NCBI RefSeq assembly: GCF_030505195.1
Contig: NZ_CP129672.1
Coordinates: forward strand, 5,552,501 to 5,616,500
Source of the DNA: Comamonas testosteroni
GTDB taxonomy: Bacteria; Pseudomonadota; Gammaproteobacteria; Burkholderiales; Burkholderiaceae_C
Direction of reading: 5' to 3'
Length of the DNA stretch: 64,000 nt
Position 1 is the stretch's first letter, and each line of letters opens with the position of its first letter. Below, piece by piece: positions 19,748 through 28,842 of this stretch. The position numbers and the translations under genes are program-made. Under the pieces are notes generated by a model. It saw only the letters and a list, made by a program, of their open reading frames with translations, had not been told where the DNA came from and searched no databases.

Positions 19748-20929
19748 ATGAATGACCATGAACCCGTCATCGTCGGTGCGTTGCGCACCCCCGTGGGCAA
19801 GCGCGGCGGGCGCCTGCAGAAATGGCACCCCGTCGATCTGCTGGGCGAGACGCTGCGCCAGCTGGTCGAGCGCTCCGGCATCAACCCCGCCGATCTGGAC
19901 GATGTGATCGTCGGCTGCGTGCTGCAATGGGACCAACAGCACGGCAACCTGGGCCGTCATGCCGTATTGGCGGCGGGGCTGCCCGAATCCGTCCCGGCGG
20001 TGACGGTTGACCGGCAATGCGGCTCCGGCCAGCAGGCGGTGAGCTTTGCCGTGCATGGCATCCAGGCGGGCGCTTACCAACTGGTCATCGGCGCCGGGGT
20101 GGAATCGATGTCGCAGGCCCCCATGCCGCCGTCGTTCAAACCCGGCGCGCCGCTGGGCTCGCAATACAGCCCGCGCGAACTGGCGCGCTACAAGGACAAC
20201 CCGCTGCTGGCGCAAGGCGCTTCGTCGGAGTTGATGAACAAGCGCTTCGGCCTCACGCGCGAGGCCCTGGACGCTTTCGCCGTGCGCAGCCATCGGCGCG
20301 CCACCGAGGCTTTGCAGGCTGGCCGAGTCCAAGACCAACTGGTGCGACTGAACGAAGACCCAGCCGACCCAGACAGCCCGCTCGTCACCGCCGACGAAGG
20401 CGTGCGTGCCGACCCGAACCCCGAGAAGATGGCCACGCTCAAGCCCGTGTTTGCCGCCGACGGTGTCACCACGGCCGCCAACTCGTCGCAGATCAGCGAT
20501 GGCGCCGCCGCGCTGCTGATCGCCAGCCGCGCCTATGCCAAGCAGCATGGCCTGAAGCCGCGCGCGCGCTTCGTCAGCACCGCCGTGGCGGCAGCCGACC
20601 CGGTGATCCAGTTCACCGCTGTTCTCGATGCCACCCGCAAGGCGCTGACGGAATCGGGTCTGACCCTGGCCGACATTGACCTGTTTGAAGTCAACGAGGC
20701 CTTTGGCGGCGTGCCGCTGATGTTCCAGCAGGAATTCGGCATTCCGGACGATCGCCTCAACGTCAACGGCGGCTCGGTGGCCATCGGCCATCCGCTGGGT
20801 TCCACCGGCGCGCGCATGCTCACCGACCTGCTGTGCGAGCTGGAGCGGCGGGGCGGCCGCTATGGCCTGCAGACCATCTGCGAGGCTTCGGGCACGGCCA
20901 ATACCACCATCATCGAGCGGCTTGGATGA
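19748..20929 (+). CDS. Thiolase (acetyl-CoA acyltransferase), FadA5-like
   Basis: The 393-residue thiolase has the nucleophilic Cys in VDRQCGSGQQAV, the NEAF motif, the His in GHPLGSTGAR and the second Cys in TICEASGTANT. The CGSGQQA context resembles FadA5-type thiolases that act on bulky (steroid side chain) substrates, but this is a similarity of short motifs only. It cleaves a 3-ketoacyl-CoA to a shortened acyl-CoA plus acetyl- or propionyl-CoA. An AGGAG box precedes ATG 19748, 28 bp after the ligase gene. Confidence 0.9.
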   Translation: MNDHEPVIVGALRTPVGKRGGRLQKWHPVDLLGETLRQLVERSGINPADLDDVIVGCVLQWDQQHGNLGRHAVLAAGLPESVPAVTVDRQCGSGQQAVSFAVHGIQAGAYQLVIGAGVESMSQAPMPPSFKPGAPLGSQYSPRELARYKDNPLLAQGASSELMNKRFGLTREALDAFAVRSHRRATEALQAGRVQDQLVRLNEDPADPDSPLVTADEGVRADPNPEKMATLKPVFAADGVTTAANSSQISDGAAALLIASRAYAKQHGLKPRARFVSTAVAAADPVIQFTAVLDATRKALTESGLTLADIDLFEVNEAFGGVPLMFQQEFGIPDDRLNVNGGSVAIGHPLGSTGARMLTDLLCELERRGGRYGLQTICEASGTANTTIIERLG

Positions 20930-20940
20930 GCGGAGCCACC

Positions 20941-21726
20941 ATGAGCGAAGCCAGCGAAGTACTCGTCAGCCGCGAAGGCGCCATCGCCACCTTGACCATC
21001 AGCCGCCCGCGCGCGAAGAACAGCTTGAACCGCGCGGTATTCGATGGCCTGTGTGCGCAGCTTGTGCAACTGCGCGACGACGATACCGTGCGCGCGGTCA
21101 TCATCACCGGCGCCGAGGGCGTGTTCTGCGCCGGGGCCGACATCACGGCCTTCGACGCGCTGCGCGCCGAGCCGCTGCTGGGCGACCGTGCGGCGGCAGG
21201 CGGCCACTTCTGGTCGGAACTGGAGCGCTTCCCCAAGCCCGTCATCGCAGCGGTAGAAAAGCTCGCGCTGGGCGGCGGCACGGAACTGGCGCTGGCCTGC
21301 GACATCGTGATCGCCGGCGAGTCGGCCAAGTTCGGCGTGCCGGAAGTCAAGCTGGGCGCCATTCCCGGTGCTGGCGGCACGCAGCGCCTGATCCATGCCA
21401 TCGGCAAGTCCAAGGCGATGGCTCTGCTGCTGACCGGCGACTTCATCGACGCCCGCAAGGCCTGCGACGTCGGCATCGTCGCCGAAGTGACGGCTGACGG
21501 CCAGGCCCTGCCGACGGCGTTGGCGATGGCCAGCCGGATTGCGACCAATTCGCCGCTGGCCGTGGCGCTGGCGAAAGATGCGGCCCTGGCCAGCTTTGAA
21601 ACTCCGCTCGCGCAGGGCCTGGAGCATGAGAAGCGTAATTTCCTCGTCGCTTTGCGTTCGGCCGACAACCTGGAAGGGCAAGCGGCATTCCTGGGCAAGC
21701 GCACCCCCCACTTCACGGGCCAATAA
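20941..21726 (+). CDS. Enoyl-CoA hydratase
   Basis: A 261-residue crotonase-fold protein. The oxyanion loop EGVFCAGADITAF, the first catalytic Glu in GGGTELALACD and the second in GVPEVKLGAIPGAGGTQRL are all present, so hydratase activity is expected. ATG 20941 has GGAG five bases ahead; an earlier ATG at 20926 overlaps the thiolase stop and is less well placed. It hydrates the 2-enoyl-CoA for the SDR encoded next. Confidence 0.9.
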   Translation: MSEASEVLVSREGAIATLTISRPRAKNSLNRAVFDGLCAQLVQLRDDDTVRAVIITGAEGVFCAGADITAFDALRAEPLLGDRAAAGGHFWSELERFPKPVIAAVEKLALGGGTELALACDIVIAGESAKFGVPEVKLGAIPGAGGTQRLIHAIGKSKAMALLLTGDFIDARKACDVGIVAEVTADGQALPTALAMASRIATNSPLAVALAKDAALASFETPLAQGLEHEKRNFLVALRSADNLEGQAAFLGKRTPHFTGQ

Positions 21727-21760
21727 CGCCTGTCTATCTGTCATCCATCGAGGAAAAACC

Positions 21761-22543
21761 ATGCAACTGAACTCCGACATCTCGGCCATCATCACCGGGG
21801 GCGCTTCCGGCCTGGGAGCCGCCACGACCCGGCGTTTGGCCAGCCGTGGCGTCAAAGTCGCCATCTTCGACATGAACGAAACCGTCGGCCAGGCGTTGGC
21901 CAGCGAACTCGGCGGCGTTTACTGCAATGTGGACGTGACATCTGAGGAGCAGGTGGACACCGCCTTCGCCAAGGCCCGTGCGGCCATCGGGCAGGAGCGC
22001 ATTCTGGTCAACTGCGCCGGTACTGCCGATGCCGTCAAGACTGTCAGCCGCGACAAGAAAACCGGCGAAATCCGCCCATGCGCGGCAGATCGCTTCAATC
22101 GCATCATTCAGATCAACCTGGTGGGCACCTTCCGTTGCATCGCCAAGTCAGCCGCGGGTATGTTGACGCTCGCGCCGCTGACCGATGGCGAGCGCGGCGT
22201 CATCGTCAACACCGCTTCGGCCGCCGCGCAGGACGGCCAGGTCGGGCAGGCCAGCTATGCGGCCAGCAAGGCAGCCATCGTGGGCATGACCTTGCCGGTC
22301 GCGCGCGACATGATGGACGAAGGGATCCGGGTCAACACCATCATGCCGGGGATCTTCGGTACACCGTTGCTGCTGGGCCTGCCGGACAACGTCAAGCAGG
22401 CGTTGGCGGCCAGCGTGCCCTTTCCCAAGCGGTTGGGCGACCCCGATGAATTTGCCCAGGCCGTCGAGTTTCTCGTCACCTGCGGCTACATGAACGCCGA
22501 GTACATTCGGGTGGATGGCGCTATTCGCATGGCGCCGCGCTGA
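21761..22543 (+). CDS. SDR 3-hydroxyacyl-CoA dehydrogenase, HSD10 type
   Basis: A 260-residue short-chain dehydrogenase with the cofactor motif TGGASGLG, NCAG, and a catalytic Ser-Tyr-Lys set in NTASAAA and ASYAASKAAI. The pattern (long insertion with RDKKTGEIRP, C-terminal YIRVDGAIRMAPR) is that of type II 3-hydroxyacyl-CoA dehydrogenases, which accept 2-methyl-3-hydroxyacyl-CoA and steroid-like substrates. It fits the third step of beta-oxidation of a branched chain. A GAGGAA box precedes the ATG. Confidence 0.9.
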   Translation: MQLNSDISAIITGGASGLGAATTRRLASRGVKVAIFDMNETVGQALASELGGVYCNVDVTSEEQVDTAFAKARAAIGQERILVNCAGTADAVKTVSRDKKTGEIRPCAADRFNRIIQINLVGTFRCIAKSAAGMLTLAPLTDGERGVIVNTASAAAQDGQVGQASYAASKAAIVGMTLPVARDMMDEGIRVNTIMPGIFGTPLLLGLPDNVKQALAASVPFPKRLGDPDEFAQAVEFLVTCGYMNAEYIRVDGAIRMAPR

Positions 22544-22574
22544 CGCCTGAAATCTTGACCAATCAGGAAGCGTC

Positions 22575-23363
22575 ATGTCTGGAAATCCGGTCATTCTCGA
22601 AAAGCATGGTGCTGTTGCCACCATCACACTCAATGCGCCCCAGAAAAAGAATGCGCTGAGCACGTCTGTCGTCAACGTGCTCGCTGGCGTCATTGCAGAC
22701 GTCGAACGTGACGACTCGATTCGCGCTTTGCTGCTGCGCGGCGAGGGCCGGATGTTCAGTTGTGGCGGCGACATCGACGAAATGGTTGCCGCAGGCGATG
22801 CGTTGTCTACCTTGGTCGATGACGAATTGAGGGTGGCCGAACGCATGATTCCTCAATTTGCCAGCCTGCCGTTCCCGGTGGTCTGCGCCGTGCAAGGCGC
22901 GGTCGCCGGAGGCGGCCTCGGGCTTGCCTTGGCCTCTGACTACCTGATTGCCGCAAGTGGGACGAAATTCGTGGCGGCCCACACCGGCCTTGGATACGCG
23001 GGGGATTTCGGCATCAGCTGGCTCCTGCCGCGCGCAGTGGGCGGACGGCGCGCACGCGACATGATCTTGACCAACCGCGTGGTCAGTTCGGATGAAGCCT
23101 TGGCCTGGGGATTGGTCGAGAAAGTGGTTCCGGGCGAGAGCCTGCTGGACGAAGCGCGGCGCCGGGCGGTGCAATTCTCGACCGGTCCGACGCAGGGTTA
23201 TGCGGGTGCCAAGCGCCTGCAACTCGCTGCTTTCGAGAGCGATCTGGCGACCTCATTGAGGTTGGAGGCGGCCGAAATGAACCGGGCCTCGAAAACCACG
23301 GATTCGCTGGAAGCGGTCCGCGCGTTCGTCGCAAAGCGAGTCCCGCAGTTTGCCGGACGCTGA
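22575..23363 (+). CDS. Crotonase-family protein lacking both hydratase glutamates
   Basis: A 262-residue crotonase with the oxyanion loop FSCGGDIDEM and the second loop VAGGGLGLALASD. At the positions where hydratases carry Glu it reads Leu (GGGLGLALASD) and a HTGLGYAGDFG segment without PE. It is therefore more likely an isomerase, a C-C hydrolase or a thioesterase than a hydratase. It is the last gene of the plus-strand operon, 31 bp after the SDR gene. It may handle a double bond or ring product peculiar to this substrate. Confidence 0.8.
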   Translation: MSGNPVILEKHGAVATITLNAPQKKNALSTSVVNVLAGVIADVERDDSIRALLLRGEGRMFSCGGDIDEMVAAGDALSTLVDDELRVAERMIPQFASLPFPVVCAVQGAVAGGGLGLALASDYLIAASGTKFVAAHTGLGYAGDFGISWLLPRAVGGRRARDMILTNRVVSSDEALAWGLVEKVVPGESLLDEARRRAVQFSTGPTQGYAGAKRLQLAAFESDLATSLRLEAAEMNRASKTTDSLEAVRAFVAKRVPQFAGR

Positions 23364-23410
23364 ACGGTTGTAGACGCATCCGGTCAGTGGGGACTCAATT
23401 GCTGCTGGCG

Positions 23411-25316
23411 TCAGGTAACGGATAAACCCAGCTGCCGTCGAATTTGCCAGGATACGGTGCCACCATGTACCTGCGCAGAAATCAGCATGCCGAGTCGTTG
23501 TTTGATGACCGGCGTCCATGGTACCAAGCTGAACCGCATACCATCATCGAGCTTGACAAAGCGGCCACTGGCGAGCATGAGGCTGCGCCGATAGATGCCG
23601 GTGACGCGCTAGCCATCGGCCGCCAGACGGTGTTCCAGCCCGGTTTCGGTGGCAATATCCTTGGCAGCCCGAATCACATCCCGATCGCGTAGTGTCACCA
23701 ATAGATTGCGCGCCAGGATCACGCGCTTCCAGTGCCGCTCTGCCAGCCCCTGTTCGGCCAGGAAGTCGGCGCGCTGCTGCATCGCCTGCTTGGCTTCGCC
23801 GCTAAAGCCCAGGTCGCCCAGGCCCGCGCCGCCGCCGATCAGTTGCTGGTCGAGCCAAGTGGCACCGATCACGCTGGCCTGCCGCTCGATGCGGCAAGTG
23901 CGATTTCAGCTCCACGGCGACGCCGCCCAGGCGCTGCGCTTCGTACCGACGGCCGCGCTCAGTCAAGTCGTCCGGCACCTGCCATAGACCCTCGGCCACA
24001 CGTTCCACGAGGCCTGCCCGGCGCAAGGCTTCCAGCCGGCGGATGTGAGCCGCCACCACCTCTTGCGGATCGCGGCCGGGCACGGCTTGGCCCTGGGCGA
24101 TGGCAAGGTGATGGTCGGTGCGGTACAGACCACCGCTCGCCAGCGCGGTGATATTCTTGTCGGCCGCGCGCACGTCGGCCGAACCCTTCACCTCCACCAC
24201 GGCGCCTGTCGGATAGTTCGCCAGCTCGTCGCGGGCATTGAGTACGACGTAGTGGGCCTTGCCGTCCACGCCGTCAACGACCAAGTAGCCCCGGTCGTGC
24301 AGCTCGTCGGCCAGCACCTTGGCGGCCACGCGGCCGATGATTGTGCGGCCATTGTCTCCCAAATCGAACACAGCCAGCTCGCGTGGTTCACCACTCATAG
24401 CCCGCTACATGGTGCGGATGATGTCGCCGCGCTCGCCCAGGGCGCGCAAGGATTTCTCGGCATCGGCATGAACGACCCAGGTGCCGGGCTGCACTTCATC
24501 GGCCAGGCCCAGGCGCTGCAGGCGGCTGATCAGCAGCAGGCGCCGGCGTTGCAGCCGAGGCTCGTTGAAGCGTTCGATCTGCATCCGGCCGTCGTCGCCA
24601 AGCTCGCGCTTCAATGTGCGATCCAGCCTCTTCCACCGCTCCTGCTCCACCTCTCGCCGCAAGGTCTGCTGGATCTCCAGCTCGGTGCGCGGCTCTAGCC
24701 ATTCCGTCGCCAGCTCGGACGCGCGATGCCGGAAGCCATCGGCGATGTAGTCGCCTGCGATGATGAGGTCTTTGCCGGTATCGTCGCGCCCGCGGACGAT
24801 CAGATGGTTGTGCGGGTTGTCAGTGTTCCAGTGATCGCCCGCCACCCGTTCTAGCCGCGTGCCCAGGTCGGCCTCCATCCGATTCATCAGGTGCCGCGTG
24901 TAGGTGCGCAGGTCTTCCAGTTCGGCTCCAGCCTCCGGGGAGACGATGAAGCGGAAGTGATGCCGGTCATCGGCGCAGCGTTCCTTGAAGGTGTCGAGGT
25001 CGGCGGCATCGGTCTGTAGCCCGTAGGCTTGGCCCGCCTCGCCATCGCGGCCCACGCCGTCGCGCTCGATGTAGCGGAGGTGCTTGGCGAGCGACTGGAG
25101 GCTGGCCCGTTGCTGGTTGACCAGCAGTGTCTGGATGGTCACGCGCCGCGACATGGGCGTGAGCTTCGCCCCGGCGAAGCGCGCCGCCGTATGGCCGCGC
25201 CCTAGCCGAGAGCCGGGCCGCTGGCCAGCGTGTGCGCTGCTGCCGCCGGCTGCGGGACGGCGTACAGAAGACTTACGGCCGCTGCCCTTGCCAGCCTGCT
25301 TGAGCACCTTGAAGAC
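23411..25316 (-). pseudogene. rlxS: Tn4371-type relaxase (RlxS/DUF3363) relic
   Basis: A decayed relaxase of the kind found on Tn4371-like conjugative elements; the intact protein nicks DNA at oriT. The N-terminal 25 or so codons are cut off by IS1071. The nuclease part remains (RHHFRFIVSPEAGAELED, then HWNTDNPHNHLIVRGRDD with the HxxxxHxH-like metal cluster). Three lesions follow: an in-frame TAG at 24405-24407, an extra base near 23891 (frame switch at KSHLP to IERQ-like reading), and another TAG at 23609-23611 after AADG. The tail continues in frame to TGA 23411. Both stops stand where a CAG codon would fit. Confidence 0.8.
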
Positions 25317-25426
25317 GGGGTCTCCTCGTTTTCAGTGCAATAAGTGACGGTACGAAAAGCTAGCACTGGCGCGGAGGTGGTGTTGGTAGATCGTTGATTT
25401 CATTGACTTTCCTGTTCACTTTCAAA
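25317..25426. repeat. IS1071 left inverted repeat, copy 2
   Basis: Same 110-bp repeat as at 3186; its outer end truncates the relaxase relic. Confidence 0.9.
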
Positions 25427-25459
25427 TCTGCGATTCGTGGCGTCAAACCGTGGTCGGTT

Positions 25460-28375
25460 TCATCCATTGGTGCCAGTTATCGATGCATTTGGCCGCGAAG
25501 GCAGGATTTGGTCAGCATAGCGGTCAACCGGGAAGCGAAACACACCCCGCAAGTTGATGCTCTCCAGCCTGGTGGGCGCAATCTTCCCGATCAGTTCCGG
25601 TGGAATGACCTGGCGGCGGTTCGACCAGCGATCCAGGACCGCCTGCATCTGTGAGGTATTCCACGCCATCACGATGTTGGCCATCAGGCTCAACGCATCG
25701 GCCACAGCCTGCATTTCATCGACACGTTTGGCCTGCGCCGGGCTGATCCGGCCGGTATAAATGGCGCGCTTGAGGGCGTTAACAGCCTCGCCCCGATTGA
25801 GCACCCGGCGCAACTCGTTCCTGAAAGCGTCCTTGACAAAGTAGTCAGCCAAAAACGCCGTACGCAGCAACCGCCCCAATTGCACGCCAGCCTCATAGAT
25901 TGGATCGCCCTGGGCGGCAGAACCGAACCGCGCAAGAGCTGCCACCGCACTGGCATGTCCGCTCATGACCGAGGCTGCCAGGTGCACCAGACTATCCCAA
26001 TGCTTTTCGATCAAAGCGACGTCGACATTGGCTTCGCACACCGCAGCGATTTCTGCGGGCACTTTGGTGCCGCGTGGCACAAAGAGGTGGCGCTGTTTGA
26101 GTTCCTTCAACCGCGGGCAAAGATCAAAACCAAGCAAACGGGCATGTGACATGGCAAAGTCGGTGTAGCCATGGGTATCCACAGCAAGCTGGCTGGTCTC
26201 CAGCTTTTCTTGGCGGATGACACCTTCAATGGCCACGCCCGCCTGGCGCTCATTGAGCACAAAGGGCTGCGCATGGAAGATGCCCCACCGGTCTTTTACA
26301 TGGGAGTAGATTCCAATGGAAGGTGTGTTGCGCCGAGGATCAAGCCGGGCTTGCCACACCCGTTTGGTGGTCTCCATGCTCATCATGTCAGAAGATGCCA
26401 AATCGGACCGCCCCCAGGTGGCGGCAATCGGGTGTCGCTGCATGAATTCCAGCACAGCCTGGCAGGCCTGGCTCAGACGCCGTTCGTCCCGCGCCCAGCG
26501 CATGGCCTGGCGAATGCTGGTGGCAGACAATTGCGGAATCATGCGCGCGCATTCGACCGCAGTCAGACTGGTGCCGTGGGCCATGATGCCGGCATAGACC
26601 ATCAGCAGCTCGTCGGTAGAGCGCGGCTCACGTCCGAGCATGATCCAGCTAAAGCGCACCTGGGCGTCAACGGCCAGAATCACTTCCGGCAATTGAACCT
26701 CACCGATGCGGTGATCCAAAGCCGCGCGCAGCTTGGTCACTTCTGGGTCTTCGTCCTCTGCGGGCAATGGCGACAAATGGAGTTCATCATCCACGCGCAG
26801 TACGCCACTGCGGGCTGCAGCGGCCACCGCATCGACACCGGCAGTTACTCTGGCCAGCAAAGGCTTCAAGAAAGTGGCAGCCTTGCTGGGTAACGATAGA
26901 CGGGCATAGTGTTTCTTGGACTCTGCCTGCCAACGCTCGTCCGTGAAGAACAAGCGCGCACGACCCCGAAAGCTCAGGCTGTGCTCAATCCAGACCGAGC
27001 CATTGCGCACCGCGCGGCGCAGGGCAAACAGGGTGGCCACCTCCAACGCCTGAAACGCCCGTTCCCGGTCTGGGCTGGAGATCGAAACCTGCCAGATCAT
27101 TCCCAGACTTGGTGCCACCACTTCAACTGGCAGCTTTCTGGATCCTTTGAGATATAAAGCTTGCAGCTTGGCAAGGTACTCGATGGCAGGATGCTCGCCG
27201 GTGGCCTGCCAGGGCAGCTTTGCAATGGCGACGAGCAACGACCGCACGGGGCGAATTCCATCAATCAATCCCTCGCGGACCAGGGAGGCCCTGCTCGGTG
27301 GTTTGCGTTTCTGGGTTTCGGTGATCAAGGCTTCAAGACGGGCACGCAACTCAGCATCTGGCACCGCACCTTGCGCGCTCAAGGCAACAAGTTCGCCGAG
27401 CAGCGTTTTGTACATTGCGGCCCAATTGACGGTAGCGGGGACATCGGCGGCAGCCTGACGCCACAGATCGGCGATCCGGCGCTGCACCATAAGGATCAAC
27501 TGGTCTGTGGTGGTGAACAGGCAATACCGAAGAAAGCATGCGACCTCCACGGTGCGCGCTGGCTCTTTGATCTTGGCTCCGGCTGAGGGCGGCCTGGAGA
27601 CAAGTCGGCGCGCGTAGCGGCGCAAGATGAGATCGGGGATGTCTGCCAGGTGCTTATGAACGTCCAGCGTGTAAAGCAGGTCGATGCGCTCCAGTACCTC
27701 GCTGATTTGGCGGGTTGAGTGTTTCGCCGGTGCAGCCCATAGCCAACTCTGCTGGGTTTGTCCATCTGGGCGCAGCTCTGAAACTGAGGCTCGCCAGCGA
27801 TCAAGTGTTGCTGGATCAACGCTGGCGGCGATGGCGGTGCCTGTTTCAACTTCAAGCTGGGCAAGTGCCGCCGCAATCAGTGTCCGAATTGCCCGCTCGT
27901 GCACGATCACCAGCTTGTTCTTGTACAGCCATTGACGCGCCCGCACGAGTAGCTGATCGCGGTCGGCGCAGCGCGCCACTTCGTCGCGCAGTTCACGTAC
28001 CAGTGAGCGGCGCTGGTGCTCGCTCATCCACTGGAATCCAAGGACCGTGCAGGCTACTTGTTGGTGATCGAATAGCGTGCGCCCGCGTTCATACATGGCT
28101 CTCAGCGAGGCGACTTCTGGTGCTGCAATGCCAAGCTCGTTGCCAAGGTGGCGCCACAAGGCTACTGGAATTACCCGAAAGGCACCGAGCAAACGCCCAC
28201 TCATGCGCAGGAAACCAATATGGAGCGCCAGACCAAGCTTGTGGGAATCACCTCGGCGTGCATTGATTGCGTCGCGCTCGGCACCATCGAAGGTGAAAAA
28301 TGCCTTCATCTCGAAGTCGCTGATATCGCGGGGGAGCCCACGCATCCCCAAAAACGTTGTGTGCCAACCCTGCAT
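25460..28375 (-). CDS. tnpA: Tn3-family transposase TnpA of IS1071, copy 2
   Basis: A second, unbroken 971-residue transposase gene. Its protein equals that of copy 1, so either copy could mobilise both elements and whatever lies between them. ATG 28375 is chosen on the same grounds as in copy 1. Identity of the two copies points to a recent transposition or to continued gene conversion. Confidence 0.95.
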   Translation of the reverse strand: MQGWHTTFLGMRGLPRDISDFEMKAFFTFDGAERDAINARRGDSHKLGLALHIGFLRMSGRLLGAFRVIPVALWRHLGNELGIAAPEVASLRAMYERGRTLFDHQQVACTVLGFQWMSEHQRRSLVRELRDEVARCADRDQLLVRARQWLYKNKLVIVHERAIRTLIAAALAQLEVETGTAIAASVDPATLDRWRASVSELRPDGQTQQSWLWAAPAKHSTRQISEVLERIDLLYTLDVHKHLADIPDLILRRYARRLVSRPPSAGAKIKEPARTVEVACFLRYCLFTTTDQLILMVQRRIADLWRQAAADVPATVNWAAMYKTLLGELVALSAQGAVPDAELRARLEALITETQKRKPPSRASLVREGLIDGIRPVRSLLVAIAKLPWQATGEHPAIEYLAKLQALYLKGSRKLPVEVVAPSLGMIWQVSISSPDRERAFQALEVATLFALRRAVRNGSVWIEHSLSFRGRARLFFTDERWQAESKKHYARLSLPSKAATFLKPLLARVTAGVDAVAAAARSGVLRVDDELHLSPLPAEDEDPEVTKLRAALDHRIGEVQLPEVILAVDAQVRFSWIMLGREPRSTDELLMVYAGIMAHGTSLTAVECARMIPQLSATSIRQAMRWARDERRLSQACQAVLEFMQRHPIAATWGRSDLASSDMMSMETTKRVWQARLDPRRNTPSIGIYSHVKDRWGIFHAQPFVLNERQAGVAIEGVIRQEKLETSQLAVDTHGYTDFAMSHARLLGFDLCPRLKELKQRHLFVPRGTKVPAEIAAVCEANVDVALIEKHWDSLVHLAASVMSGHASAVAALARFGSAAQGDPIYEAGVQLGRLLRTAFLADYFVKDAFRNELRRVLNRGEAVNALKRAIYTGRISPAQAKRVDEMQAVADALSLMANIVMAWNTSQMQAVLDRWSNRRQVIPPELIGKIAPTRLESINLRGVFRFPVDRYADQILPSRPNASITGTNG

Positions 28376-28410
28376 CGTGAACCTCAAAAGTGGGAGGCCA
28401 CCATACCCGT

Positions 28411-28520
28411 TTACAAAGCGAACAGGAAAGTCAATGAAATCAACGGTCTACCCAGACCACCCCCGCGCCAGTGCTAGCTTTGCGTACCGTCACTTATTGC
28501 ACTGAAAACGAGGAGACCCC
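28411..28520. repeat. IS1071 right inverted repeat, copy 2
   Basis: Partner of 25317-25426, ending GAGGAGACCCC at 28520 and followed at once by the third, partial copy. Confidence 0.9.
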
Positions 28521-28697
28521 ACTCATGCGCAGGAAACCAATATGGAGCGCCAGACCAAGCTTGTGGGAATCACCTCGGCGTGCATTGATTGCGTCGCGCT
28601 CGGCACCATCGAAGGTGAAAAATGCCTTCATCTCGAAGTCGCTGATATCGCGGGGGAGCCCACGCATCCCCAAAAACGTTGTGTGCCAACCCTGCAT
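28521..28697 (-). pseudogene. tnpA 5' fragment in the third IS1071
   Basis: The first 59 residues of TnpA (MQGWHTTFLGMRGLPRD to about LRMSG) read in frame and then run into the inverted repeat of copy 2. No catalytic residue remains. Confidence 0.9.
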
Positions 28698-28842
28698 CGT
28701 GAACCTCAAAAGTGGGAGGCCACCATACCCGTTTACAAAGCGAACAGGAAAGTCAATGAAATCAACGGTCTACCCAGACCACCCCCGCGCCAGTGCTAGC
28801 TTTGCGTACCGTCACTTATTGCACTGAAAACGAGGAGACCCC
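28521..28842. mobile_element. IS1071 right-end remnant (third copy)
   Basis: 322 bp identical to the last part of IS1071: the first 59 or so codons of tnpA and the whole right inverted repeat (28733-28842). It starts inside tnpA at the sequence ACTCATGCGCAGG. The exact junction is ambiguous over a shared CCC. The outer neighbour is ACTTA. This is the residue of an IS1071 into which copy 2 inserted. Confidence 0.95.

Larger units (their letters stand above)
25317..28520. mobile_element. IS1071, complete copy 2
   Basis: A second 3204-bp IS1071 in the same orientation as copy 1, with an identical predicted transposase and the same inverted repeats. Outer 5-bp neighbours are AAGAC (left) and ACTCA (right), so no target duplication. 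Its right tip joins directly to an internal piece of a third IS1071. Confidence 0.95.

Noticed and set aside
18448..20791. Two long minus-strand frames under the ligase and thiolase genes
   Set aside because: They are antisense shadows with no motifs; the plus-strand genes are tightly coupled and complete.
3186..28842. A clean composite transposon with target duplication
   Set aside because: No matching 5-bp direct repeats exist at any pairing of the IS1071 ends.
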